64,000 nucleotides of DNA, from contig JARBJD010000322.1 in assembly GCA_033064195.1 (NCBI GenBank), positions 16,479 to 80,478 on the forward strand, given 5' to 3'. Position numbers and translations under genes: made by a program. The stretch is from Blattamonas nauphoetae. Its lineage: Eukaryota; Preaxostyla; Oxymonadida. Under the pieces are notes generated by a model. That model had not been told where the DNA came from. It did no database searches and was given only the letters and a program-made list of their open reading frames with translations. Position 1 is the stretch's first letter. The number at the start of each line of letters is the position of its first letter. Shown piece after piece: positions 31,010 to 41,500 of this stretch.

Positions 31010-33876
31010 ATGAAGTGGGAAGATCCGTCCAACATGCCTCCCAAGCATAGATTGGGGAGAAAACGCACTAAAACACAACCTTCTCCTCGCAGAAAACGTA
31101 GTCAATCTTCGACTGAAAACAGATCGGTCGTTCATTCAACAATTCCACAATCGATTGAAACCAACAACGAATCCACACTTGATTCTCATTCAATCCCATC
31201 CACAGCAGATCTACTCACGATTAATGCCAATGATCGGCGATATATTCGTGTGTCAAAACAGATTCTTCAATATGAACAGAAAAGAAAGCGAATCAATGTT
31301 GCCACGCTGTTGGAACAAGCCTACCTGGAGAATAGCGAGAACTCTCTTTCCGCCTCCGTCACATCAGATTGGAGATTAATCTTGCAGGATTCGATTAAGA
31401 GAAAGGATCTACGGCAAGGGTGTATCTCACTTTTTGATCATGTTGACTCTGGAACGAGCCTGTCACAAACTGAAGTAAATCATGCTGTCCGTTTCCTGGA
31501 ATATATAGGAAACCGCCTCAAACGTTGCAGAGGACGCGATTACTTGCTCATAGAAACCATATTCCCGGAAGAGAAAGACAAACAAACAAAACTGATCTCG
31601 TCGTTGATCAATCTTCTCTCGCATCCATCTGACACACTCCGAACAGTTGCTCTCTCGTTCTTAGACGAAATTTTCTCTCGTTCATCCGTTCATCTCCCTG
31701 TTGCAGCGGCTACAACAGGATTGGTGCCTAAACTCTTCTTCATCCTGAAGCCACACGAAATACCATTAAATGGAACAACAATCGACTTCCACCGACACAT
31801 TGCATCGATATTGGATACTTTTTTCGGCTTTTCCTCTCCAAAAGACATCTACCACACTGCCCAATTCATCCTAGGTCTTTCTTGCAACCAAAAGTTCGCA
31901 TCCAAACTCATCGAACCCATTTTCCAACCTTTCTGTGCATATTTGCGGTATATCATTGCCACTCCAGTTTGCCCAACTGATCATTGCTCTGGCTACTCCC
32001 TTTTGTCGAACATGAGCCAATTCAGCCCAAAAACATAATTAAGCTCTCTTCTTCCTCGTCTCCGGAAATTCGACAATTTTTTGGCGAGATTCGTCAGAAA
32101 ATGATGGAGGAGTTTGTTTCACTTTTGGGTCTTGCCTCTATGAAAGAAGCAGCACACTATCTTGTCTCTTCGGATGAAACAATATTTTCTCGTCTCGCCG
32201 GCCAGAGGGATTCAATGGACATCAACACATGGCTGCAGGCATTTGGATGTCTGGTTGTTCGAATGAGTGAGGGAAGAACTATCTCCGAATTGGGAGTCAA
32301 AGCGGTCATGGACTTTGTGTCTCGTCGCCCGTCTCGAGTGGAACTGTTCTCCTGTCCAGATGATCAATTTGGACTCATCATGGACCGTAAAGCCGTTTCT
32401 TCGTCGAAATTTGACTCGAAGGCACTCTGGGCACTCTTCACGCCCACTCAACCGCACCACGCCGCCACCACTCTCCATGCATTCCATTGGTTCATGGCTC
32501 AACCAAACGATATGATTTTGATGAAGCACATTTGGAATGGATGGTTCCCCAACTTCACCAATGTGGTTGACCCATCGAAGCTGCCCTTCACTTCTGAATT
32601 CATCCCACTCCACACAGAACTGCTCGAATTGTTGAAGTATCATCCGACTGAGATGCGAGAGTATGAAAACAAGAATCCGCGTAAACCGAAAAATGAACTT
32701 CGGAGCGAACTGGACGAGATCTATCTTGCATTCTACAGTCACACGAAGGATTACATCATCCATCTCTCACTCCATCCGTTCGCTCTGGATGGCAATGATA
32801 AAGACACGATTCTTGACTTTCTCATCCAACTATTTCAATCCGGCCACGATAAATCACTGGACAAGCCGTATCGAGAAGAACTGAGAAAGGAAATGGATGA
32901 ATCTGCCCTCTCATCACCATCTCCACCATTCATCCTCACATCTGAACTTGTGTTCCGTCTCTCCGACACCGAGATCATGAACATTGTGGACAGAATTGTT
33001 GCTCTGCTCGACAGCAACTCTCCTTTGGATGACGACACTATCCTTCGGATCTGCACATTCATCAGAATGCAACTCAGTCGCGTCTATCTTCCCGAATTGT
33101 TCAGAAAAGTAGGTAGGTCAACTGACCAATACTTCCACGCACTCGAGTCTCTCCTCTCTCTGCATCTGGAATATTTACATCGAGCACCGTTCAACTATCT
33201 CCTCTCGATCCGACCAGACGAACGTCAACCAACACTCGACGAGTGGGACGATGTCGATTTGGAAACCGTTGGAATTGTGATGCAAATGATCAACCAGAAC
33301 AATCTCTCGTTCAAGCATGCCTCATCACGACTCCTCGATTGTGTAATCCATATCCTGCCACAAGCTCGCCACTGTGCCACTCGAGTGTCTCTATCGCAGC
33401 TCGACAGCCTGCTTGCTCCGTCGATCGGCATTGTCAGCCGATTTTTCATGCAACCACACGACTTCGAGAAGGAACAAAGATGGAAAAAGAAGAACATCCT
33501 CTTCCGTTTCTGCGAATTGTGTGATGAGCGAGTGGTTGTTCAGTGTTTCAGCAGAACTGGATTCTTCTCTCGCATTGTGACTCGTCTGTTCAACCACCAA
33601 TCCAACACAGATGAATACCTTCTCAATATGATCATCGATCATGAAATGTATTCCCGTCGGCCAATCGAAGATCAGAAGATGATTCGAAGAACAATCCCAA
33701 ACTTTCTGGGGGAAGGCTGGCAAGATGCTTTGGAGCTCATTTTCGTTACGGGGAAGGACATCGACCGTGCCGACACTGAACGTTCAACAAAACGCATGAT
33801 GCAATTCTTTGGGGCCAATCTCGACGATCAAAAAGATAGGATGACTTACTCACACTGGCCACTCCAACTCATGTAG
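31010..33876 (+). pseudogene. Tandem family gene, copy 3, frameshifted
   Basis: The reading frame from ATG 31010 stops at TAA 32036-32038. It is the same short C run (three C instead of four) as in copy 2 that throws it out of frame. The rest of the gene is open in another frame (31984-33876) and ends like copy 1. Apart from this single base the two halves would give about 955 codons. The shared lesion points to gene conversion between copies 2 and 3, or to a common parent. Confidence 0.8.
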
Positions 33877-34814
33877 TGTTATCACGAATGGACAGATACA
33901 CCACGTTCAGTGTTCAGTCTCCATTTCATTTCATTCAATTTTCTCATCTCATCAAAGAAGTCGCTTTTATCGTTTGTTCTCTCCTCAACACAATCAATCG
34001 TTGGACATAGATTGCCAAGAAACTGCTCTCTGTGATTCCAAGAGAGTCAAAACAACGAAAGAAGCGAGAAAACACCGTGATGTTTCGAGATAACAATCAT
34101 AGTCGAATGCATGATGTTGAACGAACAAAACATGACAGGCGATAATTCATTCGTCAAAAGGATGAACAAAACGATTGAGAAACCAATGAGATGAGAGGAT
34201 GGTGGAGACAGAGAGCAACGAAAGTGGGATTGGCTCGCTGAAGGATTGCAGAGACGGAACAAAGAAGTTGAAGTTCTGTTCAGATGATGAAGAGAGGAAA
34301 GTGAGGTCTGTTTGGAACGATACAAAGGAGACAATGCTGAGAGAAGTCTGGGAAACAGCCAATTGTGGAGGAGGATGGCGAGAGATGAGTGTGTGGAGAA
34401 GAGAGATCACAGGCTGAACGTCATTCTCGGATGATCGGATGAAACCAAAGATGAATAACGTGCTCTGAACACTCTCGTAAAGAACGGCGGATGATGTGGA
34501 GGCAATTGCCAAGCGATGCCATGCGTGACCAGAATGTCTCTGACAACACAAACGAACGGACACATCATTTCAGCGAGCTCCTCCAAGGTGTTGCGAGGAG
34601 CACTGTTTGGGTCAGTTTCAGGGTTGATGATCGCCATTCAATCGGATGGGGTTGGAATGGAATCGACGACATGTTGCAGAGTGACGCTTCTTGGCCAATT
34701 TCTCACTGGAGGAATCGGGACACGTTCGTCACGAGTTCGGTCTGGATGTCGACGTCGGAAGAAACGAACACAGGTTTTTACAACGGAAACACCTCCATTC
34801 AAAAGGGATGTCAT
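33877..34814 (-). pseudogene. Spacer 3: 3' flank and antisense gene debris, with the empty hAT site
   Basis: Same arrangement as spacer 1 but without the hAT insert (junction near 34130-34150). Minus-strand fragments at 34147-34563 and 34407-34637 repeat those of spacers 1 and 2, again with different frame breaks. Confidence 0.5.
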
Positions 34815-34892
34815 TATCCAACTCCAGATGAGGAAGCTCTCTTCGTCGAGTACGATTCAATCACTGCTGAATTCATGGAAAGAGTTGGATAA
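34815..34892 (+). pseudogene. Duplicated 3' tail of the RhoGAP gene (fragment c)
   Basis: Last 25 codons of the RhoGAP gene with Leu changed to Met (FMERVG), the same change as in fragment b. Its left boundary matches that of fragment a. Confidence 0.8.
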
Positions 34893-35008
34893 TTTCAGTA
34901 CTTGTTGTCCTGTCATCACTTTACAATGTCATATTCCGTCAATAGTTTGTTTTCTCGTAAAAAGAGTGATATTTTGAACAATCAAATGAGAGAACGAACA
35001 GAAGATGG

Positions 35009-37846
35009 ATGAAGTGGGAAGATCCGTCCAACATGCCTCCCAAGCATAGATTGGGAAGAAAACGCACAAAAACACAACCTTCTCCCCGCACACAACGTGT
35101 TCAATCTTCATCTTTAAACAAAACCGTCGTTCATTCGACAATTCCAAACTTGCTAGAAACCAACAACGAATCTTCACTTGATTCTCATTCAATCCCATCC
35201 ACAGCCGATCTATTCACGATTAATGCCAATGATCGGCACTATGTTCGTGTATCAAAACAGATTCTTCAACATGAACTGAAAAGCAGGCGAATCAATGTTG
35301 CCACGCTATTGGAACAAGCCTACCTGGAGAATAGCGAGAACTCTCTTCTAGCCTCTATCACGTCAGATTGGAGATTAATCTTGCAGGATTCACTCACGAT
35401 AAATGATCTACGGCAAGGGTGTCTCTCACTCTTCGATCAAGTTGATTCTGACATAATTCTTTCCAAAACCGAAGTAAATCATGCTGTCCGATTCCTTGAG
35501 TATGCAGGAATCCATATGGAATATCGCAGATACCTCTACAATGAGTTCCTAGACGCCACATTCCCAGAAGAGAAAAACCGCCCAACAAAACTGATCTCGT
35601 CGTTGATCAATCTTCTCTCTCTTCCGTCTGACACACTCCGAACAGCTGCTCTCTCGTTCTTCGACGTTGGCCTTCGTAAATCATCCTTTCATTTCACTGT
35701 TGCAGTGGCTGCAACAGGATTGGTGCCTAAACTCTTCTTCGTCCTCAAACCACACGAAATTCCATTGTGCGACACAACCATGGAATTCCACCGTCATCTC
35801 ACCTCGATTGTGGACAACTTTCTCGACTTCTCACCTGAGTCCATCCGCAGCCATCTCGGATTCGACAAAGCCAATTCACGCGACAGAAAGCGGGTGTCCA
35901 AAGTCGTTGAGTCGATGTATCAATCAATCTGCTCTTATCTGCAGTATCTCCTGGACACTTCAGTTTCTCGCACTGATCATCGCTCTGGCTTCTCACTTCT
36001 GTCGAACATGAGCCAATTCAGCCCCAAAACCGTAATTCAGCTCTCTTCTTCCTCGTCTCCGGAAATTCAACAACTTTTTGGCGAGATTCAACAGAAAATG
36101 ATGGAGGAGTTTGTTTCACTGTTGGGTCTTGCCTCTTCAAGTGAAGCAGAACAATGTCTCAACACTTTCTGTGAAGCTAAACTCGATCCTCACACTGGCC
36201 AGCTATCTCCCGTCGCCGCCCTCTCCTGGCTGAAGGCCTTTGAATGTCTGATTGGTCGAGTGAGCGAGGGGAGGACGATCTCCGATTTGGGAGTCAAGGC
36301 GGTCATGGACTTCATGTGTTGTAGCCCATGTAATGTTAAACTGTCCTTCTGGACAGATGACAAATTTGGACTACAAGTCCGCGGCAAGACAATCACTTCG
36401 TCGAAATTGGACTCGAAGTCACTCTGGGCACTCTTCACACCCACTCAGCAGCACCACGCCGCTACCATTCTCTCTGGATTATATTGGTTCATCAACAATT
36501 TGGACAGATTGCCTTTCATGAAGCATATCTGGAACAGATGGTTCCCCAGCTTCACCAATGCTGTGGATCCATCCAAACTGCCCTTCACTTCTGAATTCAT
36601 CCCACTCCACACAGAACTCCTCCAATTAATGGATAATCATATCACGAAGATTGGATATTATGATCACTGGGCGAAGTCATTGACAGATGAACTTCGGAGC
36701 GAACTGGACGAGATCTATCTTGCATTCTACAGTCACACGAAGGATTACATCGTCCATCTCTCACTCCATCCGTTCGCTCTGGATGGCAATGATAAAGACA
36801 CGATTCTTGACTTTCTCATCCAACTATTTCAATCCGGCCACGATAAATCACTGGACAAGCCGTATCGAGAAGAACTGAGAAAGGAAATGGATGAATCTGC
36901 CCTCTCATCACCATCTCCACCATTCATCCTCACATCTGAACTTGTGTTTCGTCTCACTGCCATCGAGATCATGAACATTGTGGACAGAATTGTTGCTCTC
37001 CTCGAAAGCAACTCCCCATTGGATGACGACACCATCCTTCGCATCTTCGCGTTCCATAGAAATGTCCTCAACCACATATATCTTCCCAGATTGTTCAGAC
37101 AAGCTGGGCGGACAACTGATCAATACCTCCGCACACTCGAGTCTCTCCTCTCTCTCCGCTTTGACTTTTTTGATCGAGCACTGTTCGACTGTCTCCTCCA
37201 CACTCGTCCAGGCACACTTCAACCAACTTTCGACGTGTGGGACGATGTCGATTTGGAAACAGTTGGCATTTCGATGCGAATGATCAACCAGACCGCTCCC
37301 TCACTCGCCTCAATCTCTGGTCGACTCAAAGGATTCGTTCTCAATTTTGCCTTCCAAAGCCTGTCACAAACGTGCTACTGTGTCGCTCGACTGCATCAGC
37401 AGCAACTCGAGCAACTGATTGCTCCGTCGATCGACATTATCAGCCAGTACTTTTTGCAACCACGCGACTTCGAGATGACAGAAAGCAGAGAACGTGATAT
37501 CATCTTCTTCAATTTCTGCATATTATGTGATCTGCGAGTGATTGTTCAGTGTTTCAGCAGGACTGGATTCTTCTCTCGCATTGTGTCTCGTTTGTTCAAC
37601 CACCAAAACAACACAGATGAATACCCTCTCGATATGATCATCGATCATCACATGTATGATCGTAGGCCAATCGAACATCAAAAGATGATTCGAAGAACAA
37701 TCCCAAACTTTCTGGAAGAAGGATGGCAAGATGCTTTGGAGTTCATTTTCGTTACGGGGAAGCACATCGACTGTGCCGACATCCAATTCAAAACAGAAAA
37801 AATGATTCAATTCTTTGGTGCCAATTTCCGCGGTCTACAACGATAG
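35009..37846 (+). CDS. Tandem family gene, copy 4, intact, 945 aa
   Basis: The only copy with an unbroken frame from ATG to TAG. The N-terminal 60 residues are basic and Ser/Thr-rich (KHRLGRKRTKTQPSPR), probably disordered. The remainder is predicted helical, with repeated segments of the type LISSLINLLSLPSDTLRTA and GLVPKLFFVLKPHEIPL that look like degenerate ARM/HEAT repeats. No transmembrane segment, signal peptide or catalytic motif was found. It differs from copies 1-3 mainly in residues about 130-330 and 390-560. Long patches elsewhere (for example 36690-36950 against 32690-32950) are nearly identical to copy 3. Function unknown; a protein-interaction scaffold is the most that can be inferred. 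Confidence 0.75.
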   Translation: MKWEDPSNMPPKHRLGRKRTKTQPSPRTQRVQSSSLNKTVVHSTIPNLLETNNESSLDSHSIPSTADLFTINANDRHYVRVSKQILQHELKSRRINVATLLEQAYLENSENSLLASITSDWRLILQDSLTINDLRQGCLSLFDQVDSDIILSKTEVNHAVRFLEYAGIHMEYRRYLYNEFLDATFPEEKNRPTKLISSLINLLSLPSDTLRTAALSFFDVGLRKSSFHFTVAVAATGLVPKLFFVLKPHEIPLCDTTMEFHRHLTSIVDNFLDFSPESIRSHLGFDKANSRDRKRVSKVVESMYQSICSYLQYLLDTSVSRTDHRSGFSLLSNMSQFSPKTVIQLSSSSSPEIQQLFGEIQQKMMEEFVSLLGLASSSEAEQCLNTFCEAKLDPHTGQLSPVAALSWLKAFECLIGRVSEGRTISDLGVKAVMDFMCCSPCNVKLSFWTDDKFGLQVRGKTITSSKLDSKSLWALFTPTQQHHAATILSGLYWFINNLDRLPFMKHIWNRWFPSFTNAVDPSKLPFTSEFIPLHTELLQLMDNHITKIGYYDHWAKSLTDELRSELDEIYLAFYSHTKDYIVHLSLHPFALDGNDKDTILDFLIQLFQSGHDKSLDKPYREELRKEMDESALSSPSPPFILTSELVFRLTAIEIMNIVDRIVALLESNSPLDDDTILRIFAFHRNVLNHIYLPRLFRQAGRTTDQYLRTLESLLSLRFDFFDRALFDCLLHTRPGTLQPTFDVWDDVDLETVGISMRMINQTAPSLASISGRLKGFVLNFAFQSLSQTCYCVARLHQQQLEQLIAPSIDIISQYFLQPRDFEMTESRERDIIFFNFCILCDLRVIVQCFSRTGFFSRIVSRLFNHQNNTDEYPLDMIIDHHMYDRRPIEHQKMIRRTIPNFLEEGWQDALEFIFVTGKHIDCADIQFKTEKMIQFFGANFRGLQR

Positions 37847-38480
37847 GATGACTTACTCACACTGGCCACTCCAACTCATGTAGTGTTATCACGAATGGAC
37901 AGATACACCACGTTCAGTGTTCAGTCTCCATTTCATTTCATTCAATTTTCTCATCTCATCCAAGAAGTCGCTTTTATCGTTCGTTTTCTCAACACAATCA
38001 ATCGTTGGACATAGATTGCCAAGAAACTGCTCTCTGTGATTCCAAGAGAGTCAAAACAACGAAAGAAGCGAGAAAACACCGTGATGTTTCGAGATAACAA
38101 TCATAGTCGAATGCATGACGTTGAACGAACAAAAGGATGGAAGCCAAGATTCTATGGATGAAGTGACAATTCCAACAATAAAACAGAGTGATAAATTTCC
38201 AGGAAGGACGAAGTACTGATTGGGATGAGAGTGGGATTGGCTCACTGAAGGGTTGCATAGACGAACGGGCACGCCATTTCTGCGAACTCATCCAAAGTGT
38301 TGGGAGTGACGTTTTCTGGCCAACTTTGACTGGAACAGCCAAGTGTGCATCTCCAATTACGTTGTGGGGAGGAAGACTGATGAATCCCTTGACAGTAGTC
38401 AGGTCTTCGTCAGACAACATCAGAAGTGTTGGATACCATTCAGCATCGGCGACAGCATCGTCCTCGGAGAATGTTGGGCG
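37847..38480 (-). pseudogene. Unit 4 flank merging into decayed minus-strand gene
   Basis: The common 3' flank is followed on the minus strand by AEWYPTLLMLSDEDLTTVKG and GFISLPPHNVIGDAHLA in one frame, and by NTLDEFAEMACPF in another. The second peptide is the homologue of the debris in spacers 1-3. This suggests the spacers carry the 3' part of a gene like the one that follows. Confidence 0.45.
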
Positions 38481-40402
38481 GAATGGAGTCAGGAGTCCAC
38501 ACCAACAATGACAGACGAGGAGATGTGTGGATGGATGACGAATTGGGGACAGGAAGGAAGAGAGGACGAGAGAGCCAGCACGAGCGTGTCATTGTCAGAG
38601 AGAGAGAAAAACGTGACGAACAACAGAAATGAGACATTGTGACACAAAAGCTGGCATATGCAATGATTGTGATGAGGGAGTTCGAATCGCTGAATTCGAT
38701 GATGTGGCGAGGATGATTGGGACGAGACGACTGGGAGCTCCTGAACCATGTGAAAAAGACGACACGACAACAGCAGTTTGGGAGAGAGAGACGAATGATT
38801 GGCGGTTGCTGGAGAATGGAGACAGAGAAGTGAGTGGATCTGAAGACAGAAATGTCAACCAAAGCTCTCCCCTTGAACAGTCCACTGCCATGAAGATCCC
38901 AGCATCACAAGTGAAGACTGACGAGGTGTGGGAATGCGACGGGAGAGTCGTTGTCTCGAGTTGAACGAGACTCGATCCATTGTCTTTGATTTGAGTTCCC
39001 CCTGTCCCGACGAGTCACCACTGTCTGTGTTAGAGGGAATCGTCATGTTTAACACGAAGAGAGTCAGTGCATCACTCCCCCACTCCATCACACAGAACAG
39101 CTTATCGATGTAAACAAAACAAGCCAAAAGTTGTTCGCTCGGGATCTGTTGGAGCTGAGCAGAAAGAAGCAGTTGGGTTGGCTTCAACAGATTGACAAGA
39201 AAGAGGGAGTGTAGAGAATGAAGAACCAGAATGGGAAAAGCTAACAGGGATTTCGAGTAAGGTTGGGACAATGGAAGAACAATCGCATTCTCCTTGGTTG
39301 CTTTGAAGAGAGTGTGAGGATTGTCTTTTGCTGTAAACTGAGCAAACGACGAAGGAACAGTCATGTTCAGAAGAGAGATTTGGTAGGACGTAACCTGGAT
39401 TCTTGTGAGTGATGCATCTTGGAGATGGAAATGGAGAGAATGTGGGTGATCTTCGGAAAGCTTGAACGCTGCGAATGGGATGACAAAAAGTGACTGTAGC
39501 GTGCTTGAGTGAGAGAGGAGGATGGTTGAAGGGCTGCTTGGTGTCTGAGAAACAACGACGGAGCCTTGTTGACCAGTCGTCGAAGGAAGTACTGTGACGG
39601 ATGCATTTTCGAGTGAGAAGTTGAGATTTTGTGACAGCAAGGAATCAATCGAAACTTCAGTGAGAGGGTGACTGAGTATGGCGTGATCGAAAATGGGAAT
39701 GTGGGAAGAGTGTCGTGACGGAAGCAGAATTGAATCCGAACGACACGATTGGTTGTGCCGTCCCGATCAGCAGAGACGACGTGTCAACATCGACAAGAAC
39801 AGAAATTGGAGGAGAGGAGAGGGGATGTTCAAATGGATCGGTAGTCGATGACAATTCTGGGAAGATGATGGCTGCTATTTCTGTTTGGCTGAAGAGGAGG
39901 ATGAGGTTGTGTGGTTGATTCTGCTGAAGGAAGAGCACGTCCATCACATCAAGTTCTTTCTTTCTCGTCCCATCTGTCATGTCAAATGTGGTCATCAACT
40001 CAGTCGTGGCAGGAAGCGGTGAGACTGAGACTGGTCCTGGGGCATCTGTGCTTCCTTCCCAGTCGACGATGAGAGAGACAACACTGGCCAACCTTGACTG
40101 CTCTGAAAGAGGAGTGCCACATGCGAGAGATGCTGAGTTCCTGACAACGTGGACGGAGGAGGAGATGACCAGCTCCAAAAATACGCCGCACACTGATGAG
40201 AGAATGAGATCGGTGTGAGGATAAGGGTTGTGAAGCAGGAGAGAGAAATCTGGAGTTGTTCTGATAAAGAAGACCACATGATTGTTTCCATCAAAGAGTC
40301 TCACGTACTCACTGTGAATGGAGTTGGCGAAAAAGACAGTATCATCCAAGTACCGTGAGACAACACGACAGAAAGATCGTCAGACTGGTGTGGGCTACAG
40401 AA
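38481..40402 (-). pseudogene. Decayed minus-strand gene of unknown family
   Basis: Two sizeable open frames (40349-39657, 230 aa; 39640-38855, 261 aa) read as one protein if a single-base shift near 39705 is allowed. A further piece (38891-38595) follows in yet another frame. The sequence is rich in short hydrophobic strands with Ser/Thr (ASVTVLPSTTGQQGSVVVSQ), as in beta-rich surface proteins. An upstream exon boundary is possible near 40398, where TTCTGTAG precedes an open frame. It is more likely a pseudogene than an intron-rich gene, since no GT-AG signals fall at the frame changes. Confidence 0.4.
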
Positions 40403-41500
40403 GAACTAAAACGAAAAATACTATTCAAAACACCTTTTGGATATGATTGTTTGGAGGGAAACTATTGAATCACTGAATCAATGAATTCCAGTCACAGATG
40501 ACGATTCACACTCAATTTATGAGAGTATGAAGCATATTCCATGTTCCACAAGAAATAGCAGAGGAAATTCCGTTCCCGTCAAGAAATAATCTACATTGAG
40601 GATCTCAAAGTGATGGCGACATCACATCAAGGCCAAGATTCAGTGAAAACATTTGCGAGGGCCTAATCGACCATCATTCTGAAAGTGTCGGGTTTTCATG
40701 AAACAGATTGAATCAAACAATCAAAAAGTTTCTGGGTTCTGACTGGAATGAATGATGAAGTGAATACAGGGTGTCCCATTAATCTTGGAAAATTGAATTC
40801 TTGGAATCAACTGCATGTTTCAACGTTCTTCATTTTTCTCACATAATCCTCTGAGCAACTGTCACTGTGAAAATGAACATGAAGAGAATTGGTTCAATGT
40901 GAAGTGAGAACAGAGCAATCCATAAACAGGAAATTTTCCCCAACAATCATTATGAATGATACGGGCAGCTTTGTTAAACCACAAAACTTTTGGACAGTGA
41001 GAAGCAAGATACTGAAGATTTATGGCATGTAGAGCGTTTGGCAAATGGCGAGCTGGTCCACAAGAGCGAACAGGAAACCGTCCATATCATGAAAAGTGGA
41101 GACAAACAACAACGTCAAGGCTGTCCAATGAAGAGAAAACAGTCTGAATGAATGCATTTTTGAAATTAAAAGGAAGATGACGATACCTGTCAATTCTGGA
41201 AGTCACGTCCAAAACGAAGGCGTGAGAGATCCAAAAATCGACGTCATCTCACGTTTAAGTTGATGTCAAGTGAACAGTTCGCGATCTGAAAGATGAGATC
41301 TTGTTGTGGCTGAATATATTGCTGTCAATGCAGGGCTTGGAGACAGGGCTTTCCATCTCCAAAGCAAGTTCGCGACTTGTATTCAGATTTATCATTTTTT
41401 TCTCTTGATATAATTCGAATAATGATCCTTCATCCAGCGTTTGTCTTCCTTTCATCTTGATGGGGAGATCGGGGATTGATCATGTTCCATAATTTTGTTG
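40403..41500. other. Mostly non-coding gap with one unrecognised minus-strand coding-like segment
   Basis: The only coding-like part is 40862-41080 on the minus strand (LHAINLQYLASHCPKVLWF, then HNDCWGKFPVYGLLCSHF), which may be an exon of a lost gene; the family is unknown. ACAGGGTGTCCCATTAATCT at 40766 resembles the end of mariner-type elements but has no partner. No TIR for the following hAT gene was found here. Confidence 0.3.

Noticed and set aside
40766-40790. Mariner-like terminal sequence CAGGGTGTCCCATTAATC
   Set aside because: No inverted partner, TA duplication or transposase fragment was found in reach, so a single motif is not enough.
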